Of a stretch of 64,000 bases of DNA, positions 49,901 through 55,581 are shown piece after piece. The translations under genes were made by a program, and so were the position numbers. Numbering within the stretch: position 1 is the stretch's first letter; each line of letters starts with the position of its first letter. This DNA is from Micrasema longulum (lineage: Eukaryota > Arthropoda > Insecta > Trichoptera > Brachycentridae). The stretch spans positions 90,048-154,047 of the forward strand of contig JAGVSM010004544.1 of the NCBI GenBank assembly GCA_022494885.1, in the 5' to 3' direction. Under the pieces are notes generated by a model that was not told where the DNA came from, made no database searches, and worked only from the letters and a program-made list of their open reading frames with translations.

Positions 49901-50477
49901 ATGTAACATACAACACAATTATGTAAAATGCCACTCCCCATTATGTACTGGTAAACCACGTGAAAACACGGGACTGAGACACAACGCATGGTTATATAAT
50001 CATGTGTTTACACGGCTCCGGGATACAAAGTGTTAATAACTAATACATCTATCATTGATTGAAATGAAAAATGTAAAGGACAAATTCCAAATTTGTCAGA
50101 AGAGCAATAAAGTATTTCTGATATGATAAATATAAATAGTCTGTGTCTGGGCGATGAAAAACATAGTTCTGTGTGTGAAATAGAATCATTATCAAAATCT
50201 TAGACAAATGTTTATGTTTATGTAACAGTTAACCACTATTTTTGCTTAAATTTTCCTTGAAATCATTTGTAAATTCTGTCAATGATGTCCACCATGTTTT
50301 GAAGTACTTAGAGCATTGGGTTGGGTTACCATGTCTCTGGTTCGAAGAATGGTAAATAAAAGTAATTTGTGTTTCAGTATGGTGCCGAAGAAGATTCCTC
50401 ATGTGATCAAGAGAGGGATAACCATCGAGGAACAGCGAGTATATCCAGTTCATCCTATGCTCGGCATTATGCAGTAG
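22954..50477 (+). CDS. DPYD: Dihydropyrimidine dehydrogenase (NADP+), complete, 22 coding exons
   Basis: The gene encodes the cytosolic first and rate-limiting step of pyrimidine catabolism: NADPH-dependent reduction of uracil and thymine to the 5,6-dihydro forms. The fly orthologue is su(r). The 22 exons listed below total 3120 nt, or 1039 residues plus stop, against about 1025 in mammals. All have GT-AG borders and compatible phases. Visible domains: N-terminal Fe-S domain with C80, C83, C88, C92, C127, C131, C137, C141 and the unusual glutamine ligand Q157; FAD domain GAGPAS (192-197); NADPH domain GAGDTA (339-344); TIM-barrel FMN domain with K583, C674 in NLSCPHG as the catalytic acid, and NT at 739-740; C-terminal ferredoxin domain with cysteines 957, 960, 963, 967, 990, 993, 996 and 1000. 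No stop or frameshift is seen, so the gene looks functional. The ATG at 22954 is the first in frame and gives the expected short N-terminus. Confidence 0.97.
23125..23400 (-). repeat. SINE family B, - strand
   Basis: Reading + strand, it starts with CATCATCAGCATCTTCC and then CTTGCAAGATGATCAGTCTC. It ends in the inverted B box (GGGAGTCAAACCCGAGGCC) and TTTGTAGGCAAAC. It is diverged relative to 57168-57430. Confidence 0.7.
24695..24895. repeat. SINE family B, head forward and body reversed
   Basis: TATGTCCGGGAAAATG through CTTGGACAAGTGTTTTTGAC is the family B head in + orientation. From about 24815, ACATTTCATGTCAACCTTAC and AACCCGAGAC are the tRNA-like body in - orientation. Either two insertions met or an inversion occurred. 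Confidence 0.6.
25596..25706 (+). CDS. DPYD: DPYD exon 2 (residues 15-51)
   Basis: Acceptor TTTCAG at 25590-25595, phase 0, donor GTAAGT. It encodes [15 protein letters not shown] through [11 protein letters not shown], the start of the N-terminal helical domain. Confidence 0.92.
25916..26014 (-). repeat. Family I repeat, inverted relative to 29593
   Basis: CTTAAAAGAAATAGTCTTTT-TGCTGCTGGTTTAG and AACAGTGATCATGCACAGTGG are the reverse complement of 29593-29693. Together the two copies bracket DPYD exon 3. Confidence 0.8.
26595..26960 (+). repeat. Family D repeat, diverged copy
   Basis: GGGAATATGGAAGTCTAAGC and CTCTTGGCTGGTTTCTG match the left arm of 32304-32715. From 26860, AAACCTGGAAAATAAGGCC and CGTCGTTATACGATCC match 1208-1310. 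Confidence 0.7.
27381..27551 (+). CDS. DPYD: DPYD exon 3 (residues 52-108)
   Basis: Acceptor TTTAG, donor GTAAAT, phase 0 at both ends. It encodes the [16 protein letters not shown] block with C80-x2-C83-x4-C88-x3-C92, ligands of the N-terminal [4Fe-4S] clusters, followed by [12 protein letters not shown]. Confidence 0.95.
27685..27990 (+). pseudogene. LINE C-terminal remnant (CR1/L2-like)
   Basis: One frame encodes [37 protein letters not shown] and stops at 27796-27798. This is the post-RT signature I-x-P-x-L-x-x-LHWL-x-x-x-x-R of many LINEs. A second frame resumes with LRSVTSTA and ends with [15 protein letters not shown], the downstream part. At least one frameshift and one stop separate them. 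Confidence 0.65.
28697..28984 (+). pseudogene. pogo/Tigger transposase, N-terminal piece
   Basis: The frame from [20 protein letters not shown] reads through a CENP-B-type helix-turn-helix ([20 protein letters not shown]) into the start of a second HTH ([16 protein letters not shown]). It then stops after about 95 residues, where the family has about 450-550. No DDE catalytic core follows. A terminal-repeat-like end containing ACCAAGCTCGACTGTAT lies at about 29095-29118, so the middle was deleted. It lies inside DPYD intron 3 in the sense orientation. Confidence 0.75.
29593..29760 (+). repeat. Family I repeat with internal inverted arms
   Basis: AGACTATTTCTTTTAAGT near 29652 and ACTTAAAAGAAATAGTC near 29742 are inverse, so the copy folds on itself. 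Its left 100 bp are also the inverse of 25916-26014 in intron 2. Confidence 0.7.
29805..30006 (+). repeat. SINE family C, longest copy
   Basis: The tRNA-like head GGCGCCGTGGGGCAGTTGGT has an A-box-like start, an anticodon-like TGTGAAACTGG region and a perfect B box GGTTCGATTCC inside GCGGGTTCGATTCCCGCC. A poly-A-like stretch and the tail GCTGACAAGCATAGGC-…-GTAGAGGCTTGGCG follow. The acceptor arm does not close, so this is not a working tRNA gene. Confidence 0.8.
31075..31335 (-). repeat. Family D repeat, - strand, one arm only
   Basis: TTTTCAGGCGTTGCCTAGTA starts the interior, and TTACACAGTGTGTAAAGTGG-CCACTTAAACC ends in the arm CTGTAAATGCCTAGACCTCC. The other arm is missing. It is inverted relative to the intron 2 copy. 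Confidence 0.75.
31463..31605 (+). repeat. SINE family A, 5'-truncated
   Basis: GGTCGTGGACTCAGGAGG, then the B box GGTTCGAATCC and the body AAAATGGTCCTAAAATTAAA-ATATTTGGGTAAG, as at 49155-49335. Confidence 0.75.
31648..31995 (-). pseudogene. LINE reverse transcriptase fragment (RTE/BovB-like)
   Basis: The 115-residue minus-strand frame contains [10 protein letters not shown], then [40 protein letters not shown]. This matches the thumb-side region of RTE-type reverse transcriptases: K-T-K-x-M, YLG-x-x-I, Q-T-x-E-I-x-R-R-I, W-x-A-F-x-K-L. It is only a fragment and lacks the catalytic YxDD. It lies antisense in DPYD intron 3. Confidence 0.75.
32304..32715. mobile_element. Foldback element, complete family D copy
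   Basis: The arms 32304-32428 and 32593-32715 are inverse over about 120 bp with very few mismatches. They run from TATTTAAATTTATTTCAACA to CACTTTACACACTGTGTA and back. The 160-bp spacer contains TAGGCAACGCCTGAAAA. There is no ORF of note. The arms are long for a MITE, so foldback type is the better label. Confidence 0.9.
32917..33078 (+). CDS. DPYD: DPYD exon 4 (residues 109-162)
   Basis: Acceptor TTTTAG, donor GTAAGT. It encodes [17 protein letters not shown], then C127, C131, C137 and C141 of the Fe-S domain, and GGLQHF with Q157 at the position of the unusual glutamine ligand of mammalian DPYD. Confidence 0.95.
33090..33475 (+). repeat. SINE family B, long composite copy (DPYD intron 4)
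   Basis: The head TCTGTGTGAAATAGAACCAG is followed by GGTGCTCTCAGGTAAACATC, then the tRNA-like block AGTGGTTGGCGCATTCTCCT-ACC with a weak B box (GCTCGATTTCT). The tail is AATGCAGTGCCCTATGCACC and ends ATGATGATGATG. An inverted GTTGTACACAAC lies just before the tRNA-like part. Confidence 0.8.
33591..33720 (+). repeat. Family H repeat
   Basis: TTTTTACTACAAAGTAAAAT, AAATATAAAATGTATAC and ACACCGATGAAGATAGCG recur at 60300-60490 (+) and 42960-43195 (-). The repeat carries no ORF. Confidence 0.6.
33797..33984 (+). CDS. DPYD: DPYD exon 5 (residues 163-225)
   Basis: Acceptor TTACAG, donor GTAAAT after a split AG-C serine codon. It holds the FAD dinucleotide-binding strand [15 protein letters not shown] (187-201) and [12 protein letters not shown]. 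Confidence 0.95.
33985..34684. other. DPYD intron 5
   Basis: A short stretch near 34095-34170 could encode HHIKYLGIN, which resembles a LINE reverse transcriptase piece, but it is too short to support. Nothing else is recognised. Confidence 0.5.
34685..34811 (+). CDS. DPYD: DPYD exon 6 (residues 225-267)
   Basis: Acceptor CACAG, donor [26 protein letters not shown] continues the FAD domain, and the exon ends TNDITIE. Confidence 0.93.
34889..35186. mobile_element. MITE-like element with about 27-bp terminal repeats
   Basis: The left end TTCACACAAAGACAATACTG-TCCTGTC and the right end GACAAGACAATATTGTCCTC-GTGTGAA are imperfect inverses. The body has no intact ORF. It lies in DPYD intron 6. The superfamily is not assigned because no clear target duplication is visible. 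Confidence 0.65.
35255..35515 (-). repeat. SINE family B, - strand (DPYD intron 6)
   Basis: Reading + strand: CATCATCATTCCCTTTCCGC, then GGTAAGATGATCAATCTTAC, the inverted B box GGAATCGAAC, GAGACCTCTTGCATGGTAGG and GCGCTGACCACTGCACCACG. It is one of the best-preserved copies. Confidence 0.85.
35516..36184. other. Rest of DPYD intron 6
   Basis: AT-rich; nothing recognised before the TTTCAG acceptor at 36179-36184. Confidence 0.55.
36185..36335 (+). CDS. DPYD: DPYD exon 7 (residues 268-318)
   Basis: The exon encodes [32 protein letters not shown] and KVAKGSKK. The last G pairs with GT of the next exon to make glycine 318. Donor GTAAAT. Confidence 0.95.
36336..36814. other. DPYD intron 7
   Basis: AT-rich; nothing recognised. 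Confidence 0.5.
36815..36990 (+). CDS. DPYD: DPYD exon 8 (residues 318-376)
   Basis: The acceptor is TAAG, with a weak pyrimidine tract. It encodes MCVCSGG, the NADPH-binding [20 protein letters not shown] and [10 protein letters not shown]. Donor GTAAGG. Confidence 0.95.
36991..37367. other. DPYD intron 8
   Basis: Short AT-rich intron; nothing recognised. Confidence 0.5.
37368..37445 (+). CDS. DPYD: DPYD exon 9 (residues 377-402)
   Basis: The smallest internal coding exon after exon 20 (78 nt). It encodes [20 protein letters not shown] and IIKDGK. Acceptor TTTTTAG, donor GTATTA. Confidence 0.92.
37446..38026. other. DPYD intron 9, with a GC-richer island
   Basis: From about 37497 to 37800 base composition shifts (ACGCGCTCTCCGTTTCCGTG, TGTACGCACTTTGCGCATCG) against the AT-rich surroundings. 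I find no frame or family match. It is probably an old insertion. Confidence 0.45.
38027..38165 (+). CDS. DPYD: DPYD exon 10 (residues 403-449)
   Basis: The acceptor is TACTAG; reading from ATTACAGGT keeps the frame. It encodes [16 protein letters not shown] and [12 protein letters not shown], and ends in a split valine codon before GTATAA. Confidence 0.9.
38166..38611. other. DPYD intron 10
   Basis: Nothing recognised. Confidence 0.5.
38612..38799 (+). CDS. DPYD: DPYD exon 11 (residues 449-511)
   Basis: It encodes [40 protein letters not shown] and DGKTAAWY, the end of the NADPH/FAD half. Acceptor TTGTAG, donor GTCATT, an uncommon donor downstream of TTGCAG. Confidence 0.92.
38977..39313. 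mobile_element. pogo/Tigger-like MITE (DPYD intron 11)
   Basis: The left end AGTACAGTCTTGGTTATCCG-ACCT and the right end AGGTCGGATAATCGAGACTC-TACT are inverse with three or so mismatches. Extra TTATCCGACCT words repeat inside the left end (near 38991, 39004 and 39024). The TTATCCGACC terminal type is known from pogo/Tigger elements. There is no transposase inside. Confidence 0.75.
39569..39784 (+). CDS. DPYD: DPYD exon 12 (residues 512-583)
   Basis: This exon opens the FMN/pyrimidine domain: [20 protein letters not shown] and [13 protein letters not shown], whose last lysine (K583) corresponds to an FMN-contacting lysine in the family. Acceptor TTTTAG, donor GTAAGA. Confidence 0.95.
39785..40507. 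other. DPYD intron 12
   Basis: It holds a LINE remnant (39921-40076) followed by an AATAAT-type simple repeat near 40130. The rest is AT-rich. Confidence 0.55.
39921..40076 (+). pseudogene. LINE C-terminal remnant (CR1-like)
   Basis: A 51-codon frame reads [20 protein letters not shown], then [20 protein letters not shown] and VNQFKTVW before TGA. The F-x-x-R-V-V-x-x-W-N-x-L-P-x-x-V-V-x-x-x-S-V-x-x-F-K pattern is the very C-terminus of CR1-type LINE proteins. It is sense to DPYD. Confidence 0.75.
40508..40672 (+). CDS. DPYD: DPYD exon 13 (residues 584-638)
   Basis: [20 protein letters not shown] and [20 protein letters not shown]. Acceptor TTCCAG, donor GTTTAC. Confidence 0.95.
40758..40910 (+). 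CDS. DPYD: DPYD exon 14 (residues 639-689), catalytic cysteine
   Basis: It encodes [13 protein letters not shown] and the active-site loop [19 protein letters not shown]674 corresponds to the catalytic acid cysteine of the mammalian enzyme. The preceding intron is only 85 bp. Confidence 0.96.
41092..41330. repeat. 34-bp minisatellite in DPYD intron 14
   Basis: GTCAGAAATCTTT-like units start at 41121, 41159, 41193, 41227, 41261 and 41295, so the last four intervals are exactly 34 bp. Units are diverged (GCTAGAAATC at 41227, GTCAGATATC at 41295). The rest of the intron is AT-rich. Confidence 0.85.
41379..41499 (+). CDS. DPYD: DPYD exon 15 (residues 690-730)
   Basis: [20 protein letters not shown] and [15 protein letters not shown], a TIM-barrel strand with the K-x-T-P-N motif. 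It ends in a split glycine codon. Confidence 0.95.
41500..42319. other. DPYD intron 15
   Basis: Nothing recognised. Confidence 0.5.
42320..42403 (+). CDS. DPYD: DPYD exon 16 (residues 730-758)
   Basis: [21 protein letters not shown]739-T740 sit at the substrate/FMN-contacting NT pair of the family. Acceptor AACAG, donor GTAAGA. Both ends split glycine codons. Confidence 0.95.
42404..43328. other. DPYD intron 16
   Basis: Contains a family H repeat on the minus strand (about 42960-43195). A GC-richer unassigned part lies at about 42620-42860. No exon is seen. Confidence 0.55.
42960..43195 (-). repeat. Family H repeat, - strand
   Basis: GCGATTACAAACGCTATTTT-CATC at the left and AACTTAATTTTACTTTG at the right are the reverse complement of the stretches at 33591-33720 and 60300-60490. 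Confidence 0.6.
43329..43507 (+). CDS. DPYD: DPYD exon 17 (residues 758-817)
   Basis: [20 protein letters not shown] and [20 protein letters not shown], the phosphate-binding strands of the FMN barrel, ending GASVVQ. Donor GTTAAT. Confidence 0.95.
43508..45839. other. DPYD intron 17
   Basis: Holds an antisense LINE remnant at about 44940-45650. The remainder is AT-rich; about 43510-44930 shows nothing recognisable. Confidence 0.55.
45235..45636 (-). pseudogene. LINE reverse transcriptase fragment (Jockey/CR1 superfamily)
   Basis: The minus-strand frame starts in the catalytic box (LYADDNKVF) and continues [49 protein letters not shown] follows, the thumb motif of Jockey/CR1-type RTs. The frame stops at its 3' end, but a further frame continues (ASLVWSP…) toward 44940. 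It is decayed by frameshifts. It lies antisense in DPYD intron 17. Confidence 0.85.
45840..46022 (+). CDS. DPYD: DPYD exon 18 (residues 818-878)
   Basis: [20 protein letters not shown] through [13 protein letters not shown]. The family has cysteine after the first valine ([10 protein letters not shown]); here it is glycine. Acceptor TTTTAG, donor GTACTT. Confidence 0.95.
46128..46200 (+). repeat. SINE family B head fragment (DPYD intron 18)
   Basis: GTCTGTGTCCAGGCGGATAA then CAGTTCTGTGTGTGAAATAG. Only the non-tRNA head is present. Confidence 0.65.
46479..46706 (+). CDS. DPYD: DPYD exon 19 (residues 879-954)
   Basis: [20 protein letters not shown] and [18 protein letters not shown], ending KQVVALIDD. 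It links the barrel to the C-terminal ferredoxin domain. Acceptor TTACAG, donor GTAAGT. Confidence 0.95.
46707..47677. other. DPYD intron 19
   Basis: Contains simple TTTA repeats near 46957-46975, an unassigned repeat-like stretch (about 46980-47090) and a mariner remnant (47187-47320). Confidence 0.6.
47187..47320 (-). pseudogene. mariner transposase remnant
   Basis: About 43 minus-strand codons read [20 protein letters not shown] and [16 protein letters not shown]. This matches the mariner block between the second and third catalytic aspartates, including HPxYSPDIAxxxY; the serine usually before DY has changed. A stop follows at 47187-47189. No terminal repeats are seen. Confidence 0.8.
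47678..47742 (+). CDS. DPYD: DPYD exon 20 (residues 955-976)
   Basis: A 65-nt exon carrying [13 protein letters not shown], the first cysteine set of the C-terminal 2x[4Fe-4S] ferredoxin domain. It ends in AG of a split serine codon. Acceptor TTTCAG, donor GTATCT. Confidence 0.96.
47786..48558 (-). mobile_element. Non-autonomous DNA element, family F, copy 2 (DPYD intron 20)
   Basis: Ends CATAGAATTAAGAATAGTCC and GGACTATTCTTAATTCTATG are perfect 20-bp inverses. The body is the reverse complement of 20626-21406. A small local duplication, CATGTGTAAGTAGCAA, lies near 47983 and 48000. The element fills most of the 968-bp intron. Confidence 0.88.
48711..48803 (+). CDS. DPYD: DPYD exon 21 (residues 976-1007)
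   Basis: [20 protein letters not shown] and [11 protein letters not shown], the second ferredoxin cysteine set (C990, C993, C996, C1000). Acceptor TTTTTAG, donor GTAATT. Confidence 0.96.
48804..50377. other. DPYD intron 21
   Basis: Holds a SINE A copy (49155-49335), a SINE B head fragment (about 50138-50215) and a possible inverted pair (TTTTGACACCTTCTGTTTAC near 49379 against AACAGAAGGAGGTGTCGAAA near 49570). No exon is seen. Confidence 0.6.
49155..49335 (+). repeat. SINE family A, best copy
   Basis: The head GGGTTGTGGTCTCGTGGCTA is followed by a perfect B box GGTTCGAATCC at 49211-49221, the body GAGTTATTTACAACTCGTTG and AAATATTTGGGTAAATCATA, and an A-rich end near 49339. Confidence 0.85.
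50378..50477 (+). CDS. DPYD: DPYD exon 22 (residues 1007-1039 and stop)
   Basis: [20 protein letters not shown] and [12 protein letters not shown], then TAG at 50475-50477. Acceptor TTTCAG. The PHVIKRG stretch matches the family C-terminus, but the last residues are lineage-specific. Confidence 0.94.
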
Positions 50478-51066
50478 AGAGTAATTCTGCAAACAATGAT
50501 AATATCATCGCAGCCTTATTGTTTATTCAGAAATAATAGTAAACCTCACATTTATTTTGTGATTAATGTGTAAATTTTTTGAAAATATTCCTTCTCGTAA
50601 CTTCTTCCACATTCATACATCATGCATGCCCTTCTTTTGGTTTATCTGAACATGCCAAGCCTTCCTGGGTCGTCCTCTCCCTCTAAGTTACCGTTCATTC
50701 TCGCCATATATACGAGTATATATTTATTTTGTAAGTTCAGGATTTACGAGTTTTGCATGTTAGGCTGGCGATATATTACGATCATTGTGTTTACTTAATG
50801 CATTTACCGTTTCACAAAACCAATATATATTTTTTATGTGAACTAATTAGATATGTTATGTATTTTTAAAAGTTTTATATTTTTAACATTAAGAATAAAG
50901 ATTTATCAAAGTTACATACATCTATTAATAATTATTGTATAACTATAATACACTGTTTGAAATTCGTGAGCATTTTATAAAAATTCTATATTTTTGTATC
51001 TGTAATGGCATTTTATTTATGTGAATTTTCTTTCTGATTGCAGTTTAGTTTGTTTTATATTTTTAG
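50478..51066 (+). other. DPYD 3' UTR and downstream
   Basis: An AATAAA at 50894-50899 about 420 bp after the stop is the best poly(A) candidate, followed by T-rich sequence. No other gene is seen. Confidence 0.5.
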
Positions 51067-51148
51067 ACAGTTTGAGCTTATTAGGATGATCATAAAGTGC
51101 TCAGAGCTTTTGCCAACCATCAAGGCTCCAGATCGCTCAGATCAGATG
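51067..51148 (+). other. Unexplained exon-like island
   Basis: The stretch begins after a clean acceptor (ATTTTTAG) and ends at a clean donor (ATG-GTGAGC). Its open phase encodes QFELIRMIIKCSELLPTIKA then PDRSDQM. Composition is more gene-like than its surroundings. I do not recognise the peptide and see no partner exon, so it could be an orphan or displaced exon, or chance. Confidence 0.25.
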
Positions 51149-51424
51149 GTGAGCGTGAGCATAGTCAAAATGGTTTTTATATATGGTGTATTTATAACAC
51201 ATCTATTATTTTGTTATTTTTGCCACATTTGTTTAAAGGTTTATGTAATATGTTAATTATTATGAAGTACATTAATAGCATTAATCTGATGCATGTACAT
51301 CTAATGTACTAGGTTATAAATATGAAAAAAAAACAATACATATGTCTATGTAAAACTTGTATATCCGCATTACTGTTATACAATGGCAAACTTTATAAAT
51401 TTTTGTGTTCGTCCAGTCGATTTT

Positions 51425-51702
51425 TGAACTCAATGACTAAACGTGCACCAATCACTTTCTTGGTAAGAAGGAACACCCTAACAGAAAAACCCTTGACCTC
51501 CAATAGAGGGGATGGGCAAGAGGCTAATAACCTCTTCCTGTAAAACACCGTTATTATGAAACCGAATACAGAGCCTCGGACTGCTACTGAACCTCAGAAA
51601 CGACCCGGAAAAGCGGCTGCTGAGGACTGACAGAGTCAGAGGCAAAAGTTAAAGGAGGCCAAGGCTCGATTTGGGCTGTAGTGCTATCGAAGAAGAAGAA
51701 GA
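51425..51702 (+). mobile_element. Probable LINE 3' end
   Basis: Fragmented frames (TNRGDGQEANNLFL stop; EPQKRPGKAAAED stop; KEAKARFGL stop) precede a CGAAGAAGAAGAAGAG end. Such an end, just after an ARFGL stop, is usual for insect non-LTR 3' termini. Assignment is by resemblance only. Confidence 0.45.
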
Positions 51703-51709
51703 GTGATTT

Positions 51710-53770
51710 AAAATGAAAAAGAAATCTTCCTCATACGTTGATATTTGGTATGTGTAAAATTAAGATTCCTTTTTTTATATTTAGGAATGTAATAATAAAA
51801 AAATAAAACAGTAAAGTGTCCTTTCTATAGTTTATTTAAAATAATACACAATAATCTTAAAACTTTATTGTCTTTTTCACTTAATGACTAGATATAACAT
51901 TATCTTATGCTATCATAAGACAAAAACATATTATTTATGTTTTAGGGATAAATAGGATTTCGCATAATATATGAGATTCATGACAATTACATTTTCATAT
52001 TAAAAAATATTTATAAACATACATTATTATTACAAAGATGCAATTTTGTAAACTATATTATAAGGTAAATAAGAGATTCTATTCTTAATTTAATGTCACA
52101 TGTGGTTTTGAAAACCGAACAGTAAAAAAATAATGATCAAATGTTGATAATAGTCATAATTGGATGTTGTTATGCAAAAATGTGACACTGCTTTAATATG
52201 CTTAACGTATTGTCAATTAAGATGTGGCTAACACGATAACAATCATGTAAAAATGTGTTAATTCCACAATGAGCGCTTTCTTTACCAGAATTGCCGACAA
52301 GTTTTGTTTATTACAAACAGCAGCTAACTTTTTTGTAATTTGAGGATTCATATCCCAAAGTTTTTTTAACGTCTGGTTCTTAGAACATTAAACTTTTGTT
52401 TCAATTTTATTCATTTTACACAAAGTTTTCCATTACAATAAAATATATTCTACTGATAATTTTACATTTTAAAAAAAAGGTAAAAATTACAGATTTACAT
52501 TTTTTTGGTAAGTAACATCGTTTAAAACATTTTTGTGTTATTGTTATTACAGAGGTAATGGCTTTTAAGGTGTTCCTGTAAAAATGTGTTATCCAACTTT
52601 TTTGTTAAATTTTTATATTAAAAAATAATAAATACAATATATAAATTTTATAACCTTTTTTGTTCTATTAGGTACTTTTTATATATTAAACAGCCAAATT
52701 AAATTATTAATCATATTTTTGAAAAATGCGCCTGATGTGAAACATCAATTATCTCAGTTTGAGGTTGGTGTGGCTTGACACATTTTTTGCATAACACCAT
52801 CAATTTTGTAAACAAAATAGCTTAGGTACCATATTGATTTAAATTCAAAGAACATATTTTTTGGTTTCCATTAAATGCTCTGAACCCTAAATATTAAAAA
52901 GTATGTAAATAATTTTATTGACAGTGAAAATTCATTTTCCTTAAATGAAATATTATTAAAAAAATATTGATGTAAATAATACCATGAAAATATTTTTGTT
53001 TGCTTTTTTGTAATATATATTTTCTGAATTAAGGCACATTCAATAATTGGTTTATATATGTAAATATTTACGGCTTTAAAAAAAAAAAAAATCGCAGTGT
53101 TTTTCATGTATAATTCAGTTATACACAGTAGCTATATTTATTTCTCTGGAAATATCAATATTTTTTTGTTACCTACTCAAAATGTATATTTTACATCAAA
53201 ATACAATACAATAATAACAACTACCAATTTAAAAAAAAAAACAGGTTTATCAATGAGGAAGTTCAGTGGTTTTAAAAAAAAATTAATTGTTTATAGACTA
53301 TTAACCCATTGTACCACTAATAAAGATGACATAACTTGTTCATACAACACACTAATTAATTTTGACACATTTTTTATTACAATAACATTAAGACTAAATT
53401 AATATTTTGTAATAAATAATGTGAAATAAATAGCGATAATTACATTTTATTATGAAATCAGTAACTGAAATATACTTATTTATGTCATTTCTATGAATAA
53501 AGTTATTGTCATTCAGTTTTAATTTAAAAAGAATCACTTCAAAGACAAACCGGCGAATCGCCGGCTTTGTGTCAGTGACAAATTGACCTTGGCCGGCAAT
53601 GGGTTAAACTAAGCCAAAAAATATTGTTTACAGTTTTTATGTATCGTATTATCAGCGTTATGCTTTTTTCAAGTTTTGTACTCTTGAAATCACTCTGTGT
53701 GTGATGTCTCAAGTTCTCTTCCGCTTCTTCTCGGTCAGTTCTGCTGATTAGTCCGTTGACGTACCGTAAA
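51710..53770. other. AT-rich intergenic DNA
   Basis: No supported gene. One 15-bp hairpin, CCGGCGAATCGCCGG at about 53551, stands out. Frames up to 101 codons here are AT-driven and low in complexity. Confidence 0.55.
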
Positions 53771-53774
53771 CTGG

Positions 53775-53985
53775 AAATCTTTCACAATTCTCTATCATTG
53801 GTTGATTAGAAGTACTTGTGACGTCATTTAAAGTAGTTCATATTTATTAAAATCATTTTTATTAATTTTTTCATATACTTTCCAGAAACATTGCCATACA
53901 ATTTAATGCTCTAATTTCTACCACAAGAAAACATTTTTTATATCCTTTTTCCCATAGGGCTGAACTTCCCCATTAAGTCCACTCG
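53775..53985 (-). repeat. Family J repeat, - strand
   Basis: TCTATCATTGGTTGATTAGA, TGACGTCATTTAAAGTAGTT and AACATTTTTTATATCC are the reverse complement of words in the same order at 8335-8540. Confidence 0.6.
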
Positions 53986-54345
53986 AATTTTTAGGTGAAA
54001 ATTTTTCTGTACATCAGAGGTCAACTATATAAACTATAGGATCCTAAGTGACATTTTTAACAATGTGATGGTTTCACAATATGTGCTAGGTATTATAAAA
54101 CTGCTAAAATTGTTTTAGACCTGATTTTTATAATTACAGTTATCGGAGTACAAAGTATCTAAATTGCAAATTTAGATAATTCTTAATCATAGTAATCTAT
54201 ACATATCATTTGAAGAAAATAAATAAAATTCAGTTATGATGACTGTTTTTGGCTTCTCCTGAAAAAACAACACATGGTGCATAGGATTAGGACAGGATTT
54301 TATACCTCTGATGTACAGATTTTTAATTAGGCAATACAATATCGC

Positions 54346-54512
54346 GGGGTAATTACTACAACTGGGTCATGCATTAAAATCATCATAATATGATTTGAAT
54401 GAATCATGACTTGCCTATTTATAGCATTCACGAAGGAAGATAAAAATATGCGTTTTTAGTGGGTGACTCAAAAATGCTGATTTTGAAGTTATCTAGTTGT
54501 AGTAATTACCCC
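54346..54512. mobile_element. Inverted-repeat MITE, family E, short copy
   Basis: GGGGTAATTACTACAACT and AGTTGTAGTAATTACCCC are perfect 18-bp inverses at the ends. Inside, GCATTAAAATCATCATAATA and TGACTTGCCTATTTATAGC match single units of the 3458-3811 copy, which has expanded that part fourfold. Confidence 0.88.
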
Positions 54513-54538
54513 AAGAATTATGATAAGAGGGTTATTAT

Positions 54539-55083
54539 TATAGTCCTTAAAATATAGCTTGATTAAAATGACAGCTGCCAAAACGAATGTCACTAGTGAT
54601 GGGAAATTACTGATAACTGATCATGTACCGATCAAATCGATTTTATCAGTTTTTTCATGCAAACATGAGACTGTGTTTCCGAAAATTTATATAAAAACGC
54701 AAAAACAAGCCTATTATAGTGTGTTTAAGACAATTATTTACTAAAAAATAAGACATCAAATACTTTTTTCAAGAACAACCACCAATGAATTATATTTTTA
54801 TTCGATCGATTTACATTGATCAATTTGTCCCATTTCTAACATTTTTGCAAAATGATGTAACCTTGTAAGAATGTCGTTAATTATTAGGTTTATTTTAGTT
54901 TTAAAGCTGATTTTATATTATTATGATGGTTTATATGTCAAGCATTGTATTAAAAAAAACTAATTAACATTCCAGATACGAATGATTTTTCGTGTGTCAA
55001 TATAAATGACTTCTTAGACAAAGTTATGTCGTCACTTTTTCTGACAACTATCATTCTAATCAAGCTATATTTTAAGGACTATA
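54539..55083. mobile_element. MITE-like element with perfect 27-bp terminal repeats, family K
   Basis: 54539-54565 (TATAGTCCTTAAAATATAGC-TTGATTA) and 55057-55083 are exact inverses. Ends inside a TA on both sides suggest a TA target as in Tc1/mariner-type elements. The 545-bp body has no transposase frame. Another copy begins at the left edge of this window. Confidence 0.85.
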
Positions 55084-55581
55084 GTACCTACTCATGTTGA
55101 TTTGATTTTAAAATATTGGAAAACATTGTTTTGATTTGTAGTAATGAAGATAAATAAAATCAACTGCGTGTTTTTATTAAAATAATAGGGAAAAATATAT
55201 TTTCTACAAATTGGACAGTAGCCATGACTAAAAAATATTTTCTTCATAAAAATATATTGTCTTAAAAACCTACAAATAATATTATGACTGTAGTTTAGTT
55301 TTGAACTAATAATATTAATATGAGCGGTCACTTTACGTATATAAAGATAAACATTTATTGCTAATTATTGTTATTATTAGCTAAAGAGCTGTGCCAAAAA
55401 TAACTAAGATGGTACATTTTATCGAACTCATGAATGTATTTTTTAATGCCCAATTTTTGTGTACAGTAAGAATGTATAACTTACCTGCATGACCATCATG
55501 AATTATATTTTTACAGGGTAATGATGGCACAGTGGGATGTAGATTTTTTTTATTAAATAGTCACTGAGACACTTGTTAAAA
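55084..55581. other. Intergenic between family K element and fucosyltransferase stop
   Basis: AT-rich. A minus-strand AATAAA (TTTATT at 55549-55554) lies about 30 bp after the fucosyltransferase stop and could end its transcript. Confidence 0.45.

Noticed and set aside
53097..53402. 101-codon plus-strand frame
   Set aside because: Low-complexity and AT-driven, with poly-A-derived lysines and no promoter or homology signal.
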